Shown piece after piece: positions 34,523 through 42,437 of a stretch of DNA of 64,000 nt. Position numbers and translations under genes: made by a program. How positions within the stretch are numbered: the first letter of the stretch is position 1; every line of letters begins with the position of its first letter. Under the pieces are notes generated by a model that was not told where the DNA came from, ran no database searches, and worked only from the letters and a program-made list of their open reading frames with translations. Source of the stretch: Anaerohalosphaeraceae bacterium (GTDB lineage: Bacteria; Planctomycetota; Phycisphaerae; Sedimentisphaerales; UBA12454); assembly GCA_021108375.1 (NCBI GenBank), contig JAIORA010000037.1, positions 62,001 to 126,000 of the forward strand, given 5' to 3'.

Positions 34523-36235
34523 TTATGGCGTGTACAGATTATCATCCATCCAATTTTCAGCAAAGTTAGCGAAGTCAACAAAGTCTATCTTGCAGTCATA
34601 ATTCAAATCTTCACCACCTTCATACCTGTCACCATAACCTAAAGCCTCCAAACAAACAGGCTCACCTGTTACCGCATATACCGCATCGGCAACCTGAGTC
34701 GCAGTGCGGGCATAGTTGTAAATCCTGATGTCGTCAATTATACCTGCTGTGTCACCGCCACCGATTTTAAAGTCATCAGCATTGTCGGTATCGTAAATAC
34801 CACTCGGCTGGGCAGCATTTATTTTCTGACCATTAACATATGTTACTCTCGTTGTTCCATCAAAAGTTGTGGCATAGTGTACCCAGTTACCAATAGTATC
34901 GATATGAGCTGCATAAACATCGGCCGTAAGTGTGCCGCCGGTATCCCAGGCCATACGAATCCCGGAATAATCATAGGAACTATGTGAGCCGGCAACATCA
35001 AAGATGTAGAATTCAAGCAACTCATCTCCGCCATAGCTAACTATCATTTGCTCAATACTGGTACCGGCATTATCAACATCTTCATCAAGATTTATCCAGG
35101 CTTCTATGGTATAGGGCAATCCCAGAATCGGAATATCACTGGCGGCATTTAGCAGCACACACTCGTCGTTGGGGTCGAAAGAAAGCGACTCGCCATCAAC
35201 AGACCCCACAGCCACAAAACTTGCGCCTATAACATTGACATCATTGTCGTAATTGGATGAATCCGCGGCAGTACTACCGGAACCCTCGTCAAACTTGTAA
35301 TGAGCGACCAGGTCTTTAATGGCCAAAGCAGCAGCATCGGAATCAATCGAAAAATTCGCATTAGATGCATTGCAATAGTAGATGCCCGTATCTCCCTCGG
35401 CCTGATTAACATCATAAACCGTGAGCGTATTGCTGTCGGCACCGGCAAAGTTTGCATCCGATGTACTGATAGCTGCATCATCCTTATACCACTGATAAGC
35501 AGTAGTGTTTATCGCTGTAATGACAAACTGAGCATTCACACCGCCACTATCAAGAAGCTGCGACACTGGTTGCGAAGTAATCTCCACTGGTAATGCCAGC
35601 AAAGCATCTGTAATCACCAGGTCATCTACCACGCCAACGCCTAAGCCGGTACCCCGAAACAGTTCCATTTTACTCAATGTATCAGCCGTGCTGTCCCTGA
35701 AATCAAAACCATCAGCCTTCAACACACTGTTAAGATAAATCTTATATGTGTGTATCCCTGCTGTGGCATTTATCTCTATCTTAATATCGTATGTTGTGTT
35801 AATGGATATAGCACTGCTGATAGTTGTGAGAGTACCACCATTGTACGCTTTGAACTTGCCGCCGTCGAACCATGCAGAAACTGCTCTAAGACCAGTGCCA
35901 TCCTTTATGTGCCAACCGAACATTTTTGTACTGTTGACAGGGTGAGCCAGGAACTCAATCGAGACAATGTTGCTGGCTGTAAAGTCGTGATACGCCCTGG
36001 CATAGGAGCCTGTCCATATCAGTTCAAGTGCCAAATCGCCGCTCAAAGCATTGGTATCTTCAGTCGTGGCATAATCCACCACAGTCCAGCCATCTATACC
36101 GGCAATTGAATTGCCATCGCTAAATCCATCCACGGTTTCAAAACCAGTCTCGTAAAGAGTCGCTGCCTGCGAATACACACCCATCGCAAGAATAACCATC
36201 AAAATACATAACACTTTTATCGTTCTCATAATCAA
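34523..36235 (-). CDS. Secreted multi-domain LamG / Ig-like / dockerin-like protein
   Basis: 570 residues. Signal peptide about 1-25. Domain 1 (about 26-210) is the 'YETGFETVDGFSDGNSIAG' concanavalin-like domain. Domain 2 (about 215-300) is Ig-like ('TSQPVSQLLDSGGVNAQF', 'YQWYKDDAAI', 'GIYYCNASNANFS'). Domain 3 (about 310-520) is a LamG/laminin-G domain ('HYKFDEGSGSTAADSS', 'YTIEAWINLDED', 'HYATTFDGTTRVTYVNGQ'). It ends with a dockerin-like repeat ('DLNYDCKIDFVDFANFAENW'). No catalytic domain is evident, so it probably binds carbohydrate or scaffolds enzymes. Domains 2-3 and the tail are clearly duplicated in the next gene (36290-38092). Confidence 0.9.
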   Translation of the reverse strand: MIMRTIKVLCILMVILAMGVYSQAATLYETGFETVDGFSDGNSIAGIDGWTVVDYATTEDTNALSGDLALELIWTGSYARAYHDFTASNIVSIEFLAHPVNSTKMFGWHIKDGTGLRAVSAWFDGGKFKAYNGGTLTTISSAISINTTYDIKIEINATAGIHTYKIYLNSVLKADGFDFRDSTADTLSKMELFRGTGLGVGVVDDLVITDALLALPVEITSQPVSQLLDSGGVNAQFVITAINTTAYQWYKDDAAISTSDANFAGADSNTLTVYDVNQAEGDTGIYYCNASNANFSIDSDAAALAIKDLVAHYKFDEGSGSTAADSSNYDNDVNVIGASFVAVGSVDGESLSFDPNDECVLLNAASDIPILGLPYTIEAWINLDEDVDNAGTSIEQMIVSYGGDELLEFYIFDVAGSHSSYDYSGIRMAWDTGGTLTADVYAAHIDTIGNWVHYATTFDGTTRVTYVNGQKINAAQPSGIYDTDNADDFKIGGGDTAGIIDDIRIYNYARTATQVADAVYAVTGEPVCLEALGYGDRYEGGEDLNYDCKIDFVDFANFAENWMDDNLYTP

Positions 36236-36289
36236 CTCCTAACAACTATTAATATTTTCTTTTAACACACCTTCCGCATCAATAAGCTG

Positions 36290-38092
36290 TTATGGCGTGT
36301 ACAGATTATCATCAAGCCAGTTTCCAACGAAGTCGGCCAGGTCAGCAAAACCGACCTTGCAATCGTTATTAAAATCAAGACTTTCAGACCTGTCGCTATA
36401 ACCTAATGCCTCCAGACAAACAGGCGAACCTGTTACCGCATACACCGCGTCTGCAATCTGTGTCGCACTGCGGGCATAATTGTAAATCTTCATATCGTCA
36501 ATTATACCTCTTGTACCACCGCCACCGATTTTAAAGTCATCAGCGTTATTGGTATTATAAATAGTCTCCGGCTGTTCATCGTACAGCTTCTGACCATTAA
36601 CATACACAACGACTTCTGTTCCATCAAAAGTTGTGGCATAGTGTACCCAGTTACCAATAACATCAATATAACTGGCATAAACATCCGCCTTAAATGTGCC
36701 AATCGCTTCCCATTGAACACGAATGGAAGAATCATCATCAGCGTCTCCACTACCGTAATCGGTAACATGGAATGTAAGCTCACTTCCAAGACTATCGCCA
36801 TAGCTAACCATCTTTTGCGCAACAACGGCGTTATTAGCGTCCTCATCGAGATTCATCCAAACCTCTATGGTGTATGGCAATCCCAGAACCGGAACGTCAT
36901 TGGCGGCACTTAGCAGTAAACATTCGTCATTGGGGTCGTCAAAAGAAATTGACCCGCCATCAACAGGACCCACAGCCACAAAAGTTGCGCCTATAACATT
37001 GGCATCATTGTCATAACCGGAAGAATCCGCAGCAGTCGAGCCTGAACCCTCATCAAACTTGTAATGAACAACCATATCCTTAATTGCCAGAACGGCCTTT
37101 AGAGAATCTTTTGAAAAAACCGCATTACTTGCATAGCAATAATAAGTGTCCGTATCTCCATCTGCCTGGTCAACATCATAAACCGTAAGCGCATTGCTGT
37201 CGGCACCGGCAAAATTCGCATCCGATGTATTGATAGCTACATCACCCTTGTACCACTGATAAGTATTAGCATCTGTTGCTGTGATAGCGAATTGAACATT
37301 CGCTCCATCGTCAACAGACAGCGACTTCGGCTGAGAAGTAACCTCCACCGGAGTTGCGGCATCATAATCTGCCGTATTACCAATCCATAAATTATCAAAC
37401 AATTGGTTGCTGGATTGAGGTTCGCTGCTGTTATAATAATCCCACATTACAAATGTCTTAAACGAGAAAGCACCTGTAATATCTGTTTCCCACGTCCAGA
37501 CATCGTTTCCATCGACCACGACCCTGCAATAAAGATTACTGTCTGCCGTATCATAGGACATTTCCACCACATACCACTCACCTCTGGTGTATGTGTCATT
37601 GGCCGACCAGTCGGAGTCGTCCGTACCACCCTCATACGTGTCGTAGTAGAATTTACTTCGTCTATATTGAGGATGCGGACAGTACTTAATGAAATACTGC
37701 GGATTGGTAATATAGATGTTTCCGATAAAGCCATCACTTGTCAAAGCAAATCTGGGATAGTTCTTGTAGCCACCGACTTCATAGACTTGAAAACTTACTG
37801 TCCAGTCCCATGTGTTATCCATCGGCTTACCAATTACAGTATCAAGGTCGGTAACATAATACCAGGAAACCTCCCCTGAATGGCGATAAAACGTTCCATT
37901 TACGATACCGCCATGCGTAGCATTATCTTCCCAGTACATCGAATCAGGTACCCTGTCACTCTGATAAGCCCAGCCGCGACTATTCGGGTCAGTTCCAAAT
38001 TGCTCACTATAGTTATTTGGGTCAGCTGTAACATTCCCCACCAGAACCGCTAAACAAAACACACTCACTAAAATAATCATTAACCTTCTCAT
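36290..38092 (-). CDS. Secreted multi-domain LamG / Ig-like / dockerin-like protein, paralogue
   Basis: 600 residues. Signal peptide about 1-23. The first domain (about 28-240) differs from that of the 570-aa neighbour and instead matches the C-terminal region of the 1557-aa lyase ('VPDSMYWEDNATHGGIVNGT', 'MDNTWDWTVSFQVYEVGGYK', 'WDYYNSSEPQSSNQLFDNL'). The Ig-like domain, LamG domain and dockerin-like tail ('DFNNDCKVGFADLADFVGNW', ending 'DDNLYTP') closely copy the 570-aa protein. It is the first structural gene downstream of the LacI regulator, with a hairpin repeat in the gap. Confidence 0.9.
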   Translation of the reverse strand: MRRLMIILVSVFCLAVLVGNVTADPNNYSEQFGTDPNSRGWAYQSDRVPDSMYWEDNATHGGIVNGTFYRHSGEVSWYYVTDLDTVIGKPMDNTWDWTVSFQVYEVGGYKNYPRFALTSDGFIGNIYITNPQYFIKYCPHPQYRRSKFYYDTYEGGTDDSDWSANDTYTRGEWYVVEMSYDTADSNLYCRVVVDGNDVWTWETDITGAFSFKTFVMWDYYNSSEPQSSNQLFDNLWIGNTADYDAATPVEVTSQPKSLSVDDGANVQFAITATDANTYQWYKGDVAINTSDANFAGADSNALTVYDVDQADGDTDTYYCYASNAVFSKDSLKAVLAIKDMVVHYKFDEGSGSTAADSSGYDNDANVIGATFVAVGPVDGGSISFDDPNDECLLLSAANDVPVLGLPYTIEVWMNLDEDANNAVVAQKMVSYGDSLGSELTFHVTDYGSGDADDDSSIRVQWEAIGTFKADVYASYIDVIGNWVHYATTFDGTEVVVYVNGQKLYDEQPETIYNTNNADDFKIGGGGTRGIIDDMKIYNYARSATQIADAVYAVTGSPVCLEALGYSDRSESLDFNNDCKVGFADLADFVGNWLDDNLYTP

Positions 38093-38122
38093 TTAATTAC
38101 CTCCAAACAATTGTGAGTATTA

Positions 38123-38195
38123 CCCATCCCAAAACTATCATTTTTAATGCTCTCTATACCATTAATGGCATTCTCAAACATTTTGGGACGACTTC
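38123..38195 (-). repeat. Copy A of the ~75-bp hairpin repeat
   Basis: Read on the + strand, it opens CCCATCCCAAAACTATCATT and closes ATTTTGGGACGACTTC. The outer arms CCCAAAA/TTTTGGG are complementary and inner AATGC/GCATT segments extend the stem. Three more copies with the same orientation relative to transcription lie in the ribosomal operon at 54227, 55312 and 59324. This copy sits between the LacI gene and the first secreted protein gene. Confidence 0.8.
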
Positions 38196-38363
38196 TAATA
38201 AATACATTTACACTGTCAACAATTTACCCGCAAAAAATCTTTTCACCCTTTTCACCCTTCTCAACCCATCCTCCTCCTTTCCTAAATCGATTTTAACATC
38301 AACCACTCCACAAAACACACAACCCGTAATCCAGTTCCTTAAGTTACACACTGAATTTCGGGA

Positions 38364-39434
38364 TTAGTTCTTCAACTTAATTCTTGCCTTCGATCTCACT
38401 TTCTCAGTAGATTGACGAATAATAAATTTAGTGGGCATTATCACCTTCGCAGGCTTGTTGTCGTCGTTTTCGATACCATCCAACAACAATTCAACAGCAG
38501 TTCGCATCATCTTTCCGAGCGGCAAAGATACAACGCTAAGCTGTGGATGGGAACAGGACGCTCCGGTAATATCACCTGAACTTACCACTGATATGTCTTC
38601 CGGCACTCTCACACCCAAACGGGGTAGAATTGAGAGCAGCATCAAAGCGATTTTGGGACTGGTGCAAAAGATAGCAGTACAATCCGGATGGGATTGCAGG
38701 AATTTTTTTATCCATACCGTCAGCACTTCAGTATCGTATATTCTACGACCATTTTCGTCAAAAAATGATTCTGGTGCCTTGTGTATCTTTTCCCGAGCAT
38801 TGCCAAGATTATATTTTGCTGTATTTTTATAAAATCCCTGAAAAACAGGGTATTTCTTCCATCCTTCCCACAACCCCGATAGCATATAAATGTGGCGATG
38901 GCCCAAGCCGTAAAGATGCTCCATAATCTCTGTTACGCCTGCTGCTTCATCGTGACATACCTGCCGGCACGGAAAAGGCAGTTGGACTGCACTGGTAAAA
39001 ACTGTTGGTGCCGGGAATTGAAAATGTTCCTGCATCTGCTCGGCAGTAATATTGGGGAATACACCCCTGACTATCAACCCGTCCACACCACGAGCGACAA
39101 GGTCATTGGCACAATGCTGTGTTGGTTTGAATCGACCTTCGGTTGCGGTTATTTGCATATCATAACCGGCCTTTCGAAGAGCATTGGAAGCTACCATCGC
39201 CGCGGCCGATACCATCTCAAGGTAAATTGACCCTGTGAGAAAACCTATCATCTGCGTCTTGCCATTGACCAATCCTCTGGCCAGCAGATTTGGTTTGTAC
39301 CTCATTTTTAAAGCCTGCTCTTTGATTCGCCTGCGCGTAGCCGAGGCCACTGTAGGGTTGTCCCTCAATGCCCGGCTCACAGTAGAATGCGAAACATCCA
39401 GTTCCCTTGCAATGTCATAAATTGTTGTTGCCAT
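38364..39434 (-). CDS. LacI-family transcriptional regulator
   Basis: 356 residues from ATG 39434 ('MATTIYDIARELDVS'); an ATG at 39452 would add six residues. AGGAGG lies only 3 nt before 39434, so the longer start is possible. The N-terminal LacI HTH ('IYDIARELDVSHSTVSRALRDNP') and hinge ('KMRYKPNLLARGLVNGKTQ') are complete, followed by the periplasmic-binding-like sensor domain ('DGLIVRGVF', 'YMLSGLWEGWKKYPVFQGFY', 'CTAIFCTSPKIALMLL'). It lies upstream of and collinear with the polysaccharide locus, so it probably controls that locus in response to a sugar, and itself through the palindrome in its leader. Confidence 0.94.
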   Translation of the reverse strand: MATTIYDIARELDVSHSTVSRALRDNPTVASATRRRIKEQALKMRYKPNLLARGLVNGKTQMIGFLTGSIYLEMVSAAAMVASNALRKAGYDMQITATEGRFKPTQHCANDLVARGVDGLIVRGVFPNITAEQMQEHFQFPAPTVFTSAVQLPFPCRQVCHDEAAGVTEIMEHLYGLGHRHIYMLSGLWEGWKKYPVFQGFYKNTAKYNLGNAREKIHKAPESFFDENGRRIYDTEVLTVWIKKFLQSHPDCTAIFCTSPKIALMLLSILPRLGVRVPEDISVVSSGDITGASCSHPQLSVVSLPLGKMMRTAVELLLDGIENDDNKPAKVIMPTKFIIRQSTEKVRSKARIKLKN

Positions 39435-39460
39435 TTGCCTCCTAATCCTCATAATTCTTC

Positions 39461-39493
39461 ACAATCGAGTGTTAGGCGTTCGCACTCGATTGT
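39461..39493. promoter_or_regulatory. 11-bp perfect inverted repeat in the LacI-gene leader (probable operator)
   Basis: ACAATCGAGTG (39461-39471) and CACTCGATTGT (39483-39493) are perfect inverted repeats separated by 11 bp. The site starts within a few bases of the transcription start predicted from the promoter at 39502-39530 and ends before the LacI start codon. It could be an autoregulatory operator or an mRNA hairpin. A second small palindrome, CTCTTG-T-CAAGAG (39521-39533), overlaps the -35 box. Confidence 0.55.
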
Positions 39494-39501
39494 ATTATGT
39501 A

Positions 39502-39530
39502 ATTCTACTCGCTTGCGATACTCTTGTCAA
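39502..39530 (-). promoter_or_regulatory. Sigma-70-type promoter for the LacI-family gene
   Basis: On the - strand TTGACA (39530-39525) and TAGAAT (39507-39502) are separated by exactly 17 bp, close to the consensus. The start point would be near 39495, about 60 nt before the coding region. It is the only strong promoter I find in the 39453-39955 gap. Confidence 0.7.
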
Positions 39531-39534
39531 GAGA

Positions 39535-39955
39535 AAGTTTGGATTTTCTGGAATGTGTGTGAAATTTTTACCGGCGAAGTATATAACTACATACATTACA
39601 AGGAATTACATTTGTATAAATTTTAATGCTTTATGCCTGCACACGACTGACAGCAGAAATCCAGGTTTCCGTTTATATCTACCGAAACGATAGCTCCGAA
39701 AATGATGCTATACAACCCTGTGTTATATAACTCATTACATTCAAACATCTTATATACAATCTGTCCTGTAGGACCACTACGGTCTCGGATTGAATCATAA
39801 TTTTTTGGTTGCCCGGCCACCAAAAACTGATTAAACATAGGTAAAATTCAACAAAGGCTGTACGAAAAAGAGATAATTGAGCCATCTCGCTTAAGCAACT
39901 CTCTAATAACGGTTGGATTTGGAAATTATTGCGTAACAGGCTCTTAGGAAAGAAT
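39535..39955. other. Non-coding gap between the LacI gene and the amidohydrolase pseudogene
   Basis: About 420 bp with no convincing gene. Two overlapping - strand frames of about 70 codons (39623-39838, 39679-39885) have no SD and no recognisable product. The stretch holds an AT-flanked stem TTTTTGGT (39802-39809) / ACCAAAAA (39819-39826), which could serve as a bidirectional terminator. The composition suggests degraded sequence at the edge of the accessory island. Confidence 0.5.
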
Positions 39956-40741
39956 ATGACTGATTGTATTTGGCAGGCGGAAATAGGCGAAGGGCCATTA
40001 ATAGCCTTTGCCCTTCATAGTGGACACAAACTCAGAGACGAAGTAACTCAATTTTCGGCTTTGGACGACCAGGAGCGCCTAAGGGAAGAGGACCCGTACA
40101 CCGACAACTGGACAAGTATAGTTCCATCTCGAATAATTGCCAAAAGATCCCGCTTTGAGGTTGACCTGAATCGTACCAGAGAAAAGGCTGTTTATCTTTC
40201 TCCGGAGGATGCCTGAGGTTTAACGGTATGGAAAAAACAACTGCCGGAAGAAATTCACCTCCGCTCCCTGGCGGAATACGATTATTTCTATCGCTCTGTT
40301 TACGACCTGTTGTGTAATTTGGAGGCAAAATATGGGCACTTTGTTGTCTATGAATTACACTCTTATAATCACCGGCGGACAGGCCAGAATTCTATGCCGG
40401 CGAATGTGGAACAAAACCCTGAAATTAATATCGGCACAGGTACTATGGACCGCTCACAATGGAAATCCGTTGTGAACCGGTTTATTGATGAACTACGCGG
40501 TTTTGACTTTTGCGAGCGGCATCTGGATGTTCGTGAAAACATTAATTTTACAGGGGGGCATTTTGCTCACTGGGTTCATACTAAATTTCCTGACAGCGGC
40601 TGCGTCATAACAATTGAGGTAAAGAAATTCTATATGGATGAATGGACTGGGAAACCGGATACAGCAATGATAAAAGCTGTTGGCAACGCTCTTAAATCTA
40701 CAACACAGGGCATTTCTGAAGAATTGAAACTTTTAAGATAG
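39956..40741 (+). pseudogene. N-formylglutamate amidohydrolase-family gene interrupted by one TGA
   Basis: One frame from ATG 39956 (SD AGGAAAG) to TAG 40739-40741, 262 codons, broken only by TGA at 40214-40216. The family pattern is complete across the break: 'HSGHKLRDEV', 'REEDPYTDNWTSIVPSRII', 'RSRFEVDLNRTREKAVYL', 'SPEDA[TGA]GLTVWKKQLP', 'YGHFVVYELHSYNHRR'. Relatives have Trp at the TGA position, so TGG to TGA is the simplest change. Zn ligands expected in the His/Glu segments are still present. TGA is a normal stop elsewhere in the window, so this gene should give only an 86-residue product unless the TGA is read through or is an assembly error. Confidence 0.85.
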
Positions 40742-40768
40742 GGTTTTCTACTCGTATGTGGAACATCT

Positions 40769-41584
40769 CTATCTGGCAGTATCTTCTAACAGCTTTATGA
40801 AATTCTGCCGACTGAGCATTTGAAGATCGCTTTGTTTTTCAATAAAAGGTTTTACATCTGCGATGACTTTGTTCCAATCAAACTCTGATATTTTCCTGGC
40901 TATTTGCTGTCTCCAATTTTTTTCGGTCAATTCCGGCTCTGGCCATAGAATCTGTTTTAGGGCGTCATTTAATAACAGGATATTTGGCTCCGGCCAGGTC
41001 CTGTCAGAAAGGTACCACATCAGATCGTAAACATCCCTGCCTTTGGTATATTTGCGAGTTAATAAAGCATGCAGTTTGCCAGCCAGTAAAGAACTTTTAT
41101 CATAATGCTGAAGATTCAAAAGACTGTGCTTCCTTACGATACTGGTTTCCAGTTTGGCTCCGGTTGGGGGATTAGAGTCAATTTCGACTTTGATAGAAAT
41201 AACCTCAGAGCTAAGAGGTGACAGAGATAGTTCGTGAAGCAAGCCGGGAAATTTGATAAATGCAGCTTTTACTGTTTTGGCCGTTTTGGCTTTAATGGTC
41301 ACTTCATAGCCCTCTGCAAGAAATCTATCCTTGACTTTTTTCATATGTTCTGCAAAGTTGTCTTGTGTCTGCGATTTCGTAATTGAGAAATCCAAGTCTT
41401 CAGAAAAACGTGGCAGAGAATACAGAAATCTCAAGGCCGTTCCACCCACAAATGCCCAGTTCACAAAAGCTCCATCGTCCTGAAGACACTCGAGTGTTCT
41501 TGCCTGTAAATATTCGCGGACAATACATCTGGCAAGATTAGTATCCTGAGTTTTTTCAATCTGCTGTTTCAAATAATCTTTCAT
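40769..41584 (-). CDS. abiEii: AbiEii/AbiGii-type nucleotidyltransferase toxin
   Basis: 271 residues. The nucleotidyltransferase motif 'VGGTALRFLYSLPRFSEDLDFSI' contains GG-T-A-L and the D-x-D pair of AbiEii/MenT-type toxins. Later segments 'SLLAGKLHALLTRKYTKGRDVYDLMWYL' match the family's 'KL.AL..R...RD.YDL.W' region. Its ATG overlaps the AbiEi stop by 4 nt, the usual order in this type IV toxin-antitoxin pair. MenT-type members inactivate tRNA by adding nucleotides to the 3' end; whether this one does so is unknown. Confidence 0.9.
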   Translation of the reverse strand: MKDYLKQQIEKTQDTNLARCIVREYLQARTLECLQDDGAFVNWAFVGGTALRFLYSLPRFSEDLDFSITKSQTQDNFAEHMKKVKDRFLAEGYEVTIKAKTAKTVKAAFIKFPGLLHELSLSPLSSEVISIKVEIDSNPPTGAKLETSIVRKHSLLNLQHYDKSSLLAGKLHALLTRKYTKGRDVYDLMWYLSDRTWPEPNILLLNDALKQILWPEPELTEKNWRQQIARKISEFDWNKVIADVKPFIEKQSDLQMLSRQNFIKLLEDTAR

Positions 41585-42213
41585 AATTCAACACCCTCTC
41601 CCTGATCAAGAATTCTTTTAATAGTGCCCAATGCTCTGTTGAGTTTAGGGCTCTTAAATCTTCCTACAAACTCATGAAGCAGGGTTCTGTTGATATGCTC
41701 AAAGTTTTGAAGTCTTAGTTCTTCGATAAACTCAATTTTATCGCCATCGGTGGTTAAATATACTAGGTCAAGCAGCGCTTTTTCAGGATGTGCGACAAAA
41801 GCAGTTTGCCCGAATTTAAGTTCTACTTGTTGATAACCCCAGAAGTATTTTTTATTGACATGCCTAAAATCAAATCTGCCCAAAGTAGTTTCAATTGCTT
41901 GTGGCCTACCAGTGGTGATGCTTGTAATGGCTGGAACAAACTCAGGAATCATTCCGTACCAGGACAATGCAGAATGGAGACTTACATATGAAGCCCGCTT
42001 CAGATTGTTGGCAATACAAAATGGTTCAATAGCAACTTTCCTGTAAGGCTCGGCGAGGATATATAGCCCTTTATGAACCCTGATAATTTTACCATCTTTA
42101 ACCCACCTGTTAATTTGCAGCCGAATCTGAGCCAGATTCCCCCCGGCAGACAGAAACCTGACTGTAAAAATCGGTAAATCAGAAACCTTATTTAATAAAT
42201 CTACAAACTTCAT
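41581..42213 (-). CDS. abiEi: AbiEi-type antitoxin/transcriptional repressor
   Basis: 210 residues. An N-terminal winged-helix ('LAQIRLQINRWVKDGKIIRVHKGLYILAE') is followed by the AbiEi C-terminal domain ('ASYVSLHSALSWYGMIPEFVPAITSITTGRP' and 'KALLDLVYL'). AbiEi proteins repress their own promoter through inverted repeats and neutralise the toxin. It is transcribed divergently from the HerA-like ATPase gene, leaving a 218-bp AT-rich intergenic region that should hold both promoters. Confidence 0.9.
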   Translation of the reverse strand: MKFVDLLNKVSDLPIFTVRFLSAGGNLAQIRLQINRWVKDGKIIRVHKGLYILAEPYRKVAIEPFCIANNLKRASYVSLHSALSWYGMIPEFVPAITSITTGRPQAIETTLGRFDFRHVNKKYFWGYQQVELKFGQTAFVAHPEKALLDLVYLTTDGDKIEFIEELRLQNFEHINRTLLHEFVGRFKSPKLNRALGTIKRILDQGEGVEL

Positions 42214-42437
42214 AGCAATAAACTATCATAAAGGATAAAATAATGCAATACATATTTCGTCATAAAACAACTCCACCTTTAGTAAACACGTCATTACTAC
42301 CCTATTAATTTAAAACGTGTTTTACTTAACCATATATGTCACATGAGGTTGTGGTAATAATACTATATCAGTTCAAAGCTTATAAATGTTTTCGTTTTTG
42401 GTTGTTATATCCAGCTTAAAACCCCATAAAATTGAAA

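Noticed and set aside
39623..39885. Two overlapping - strand frames of about 70 codons
   Set aside because: No SD, no recognisable motif, mutual overlap, and a strong palindrome inside; treated as non-coding.
39956..40741. TGA in the amidohydrolase gene as selenocysteine or Trp recoding
   Set aside because: Relatives have Trp, not Cys, at this place. No SECIS-like hairpin was found directly after the codon, and TGA ends many intact genes here (etfB, secY, adk, fusA).
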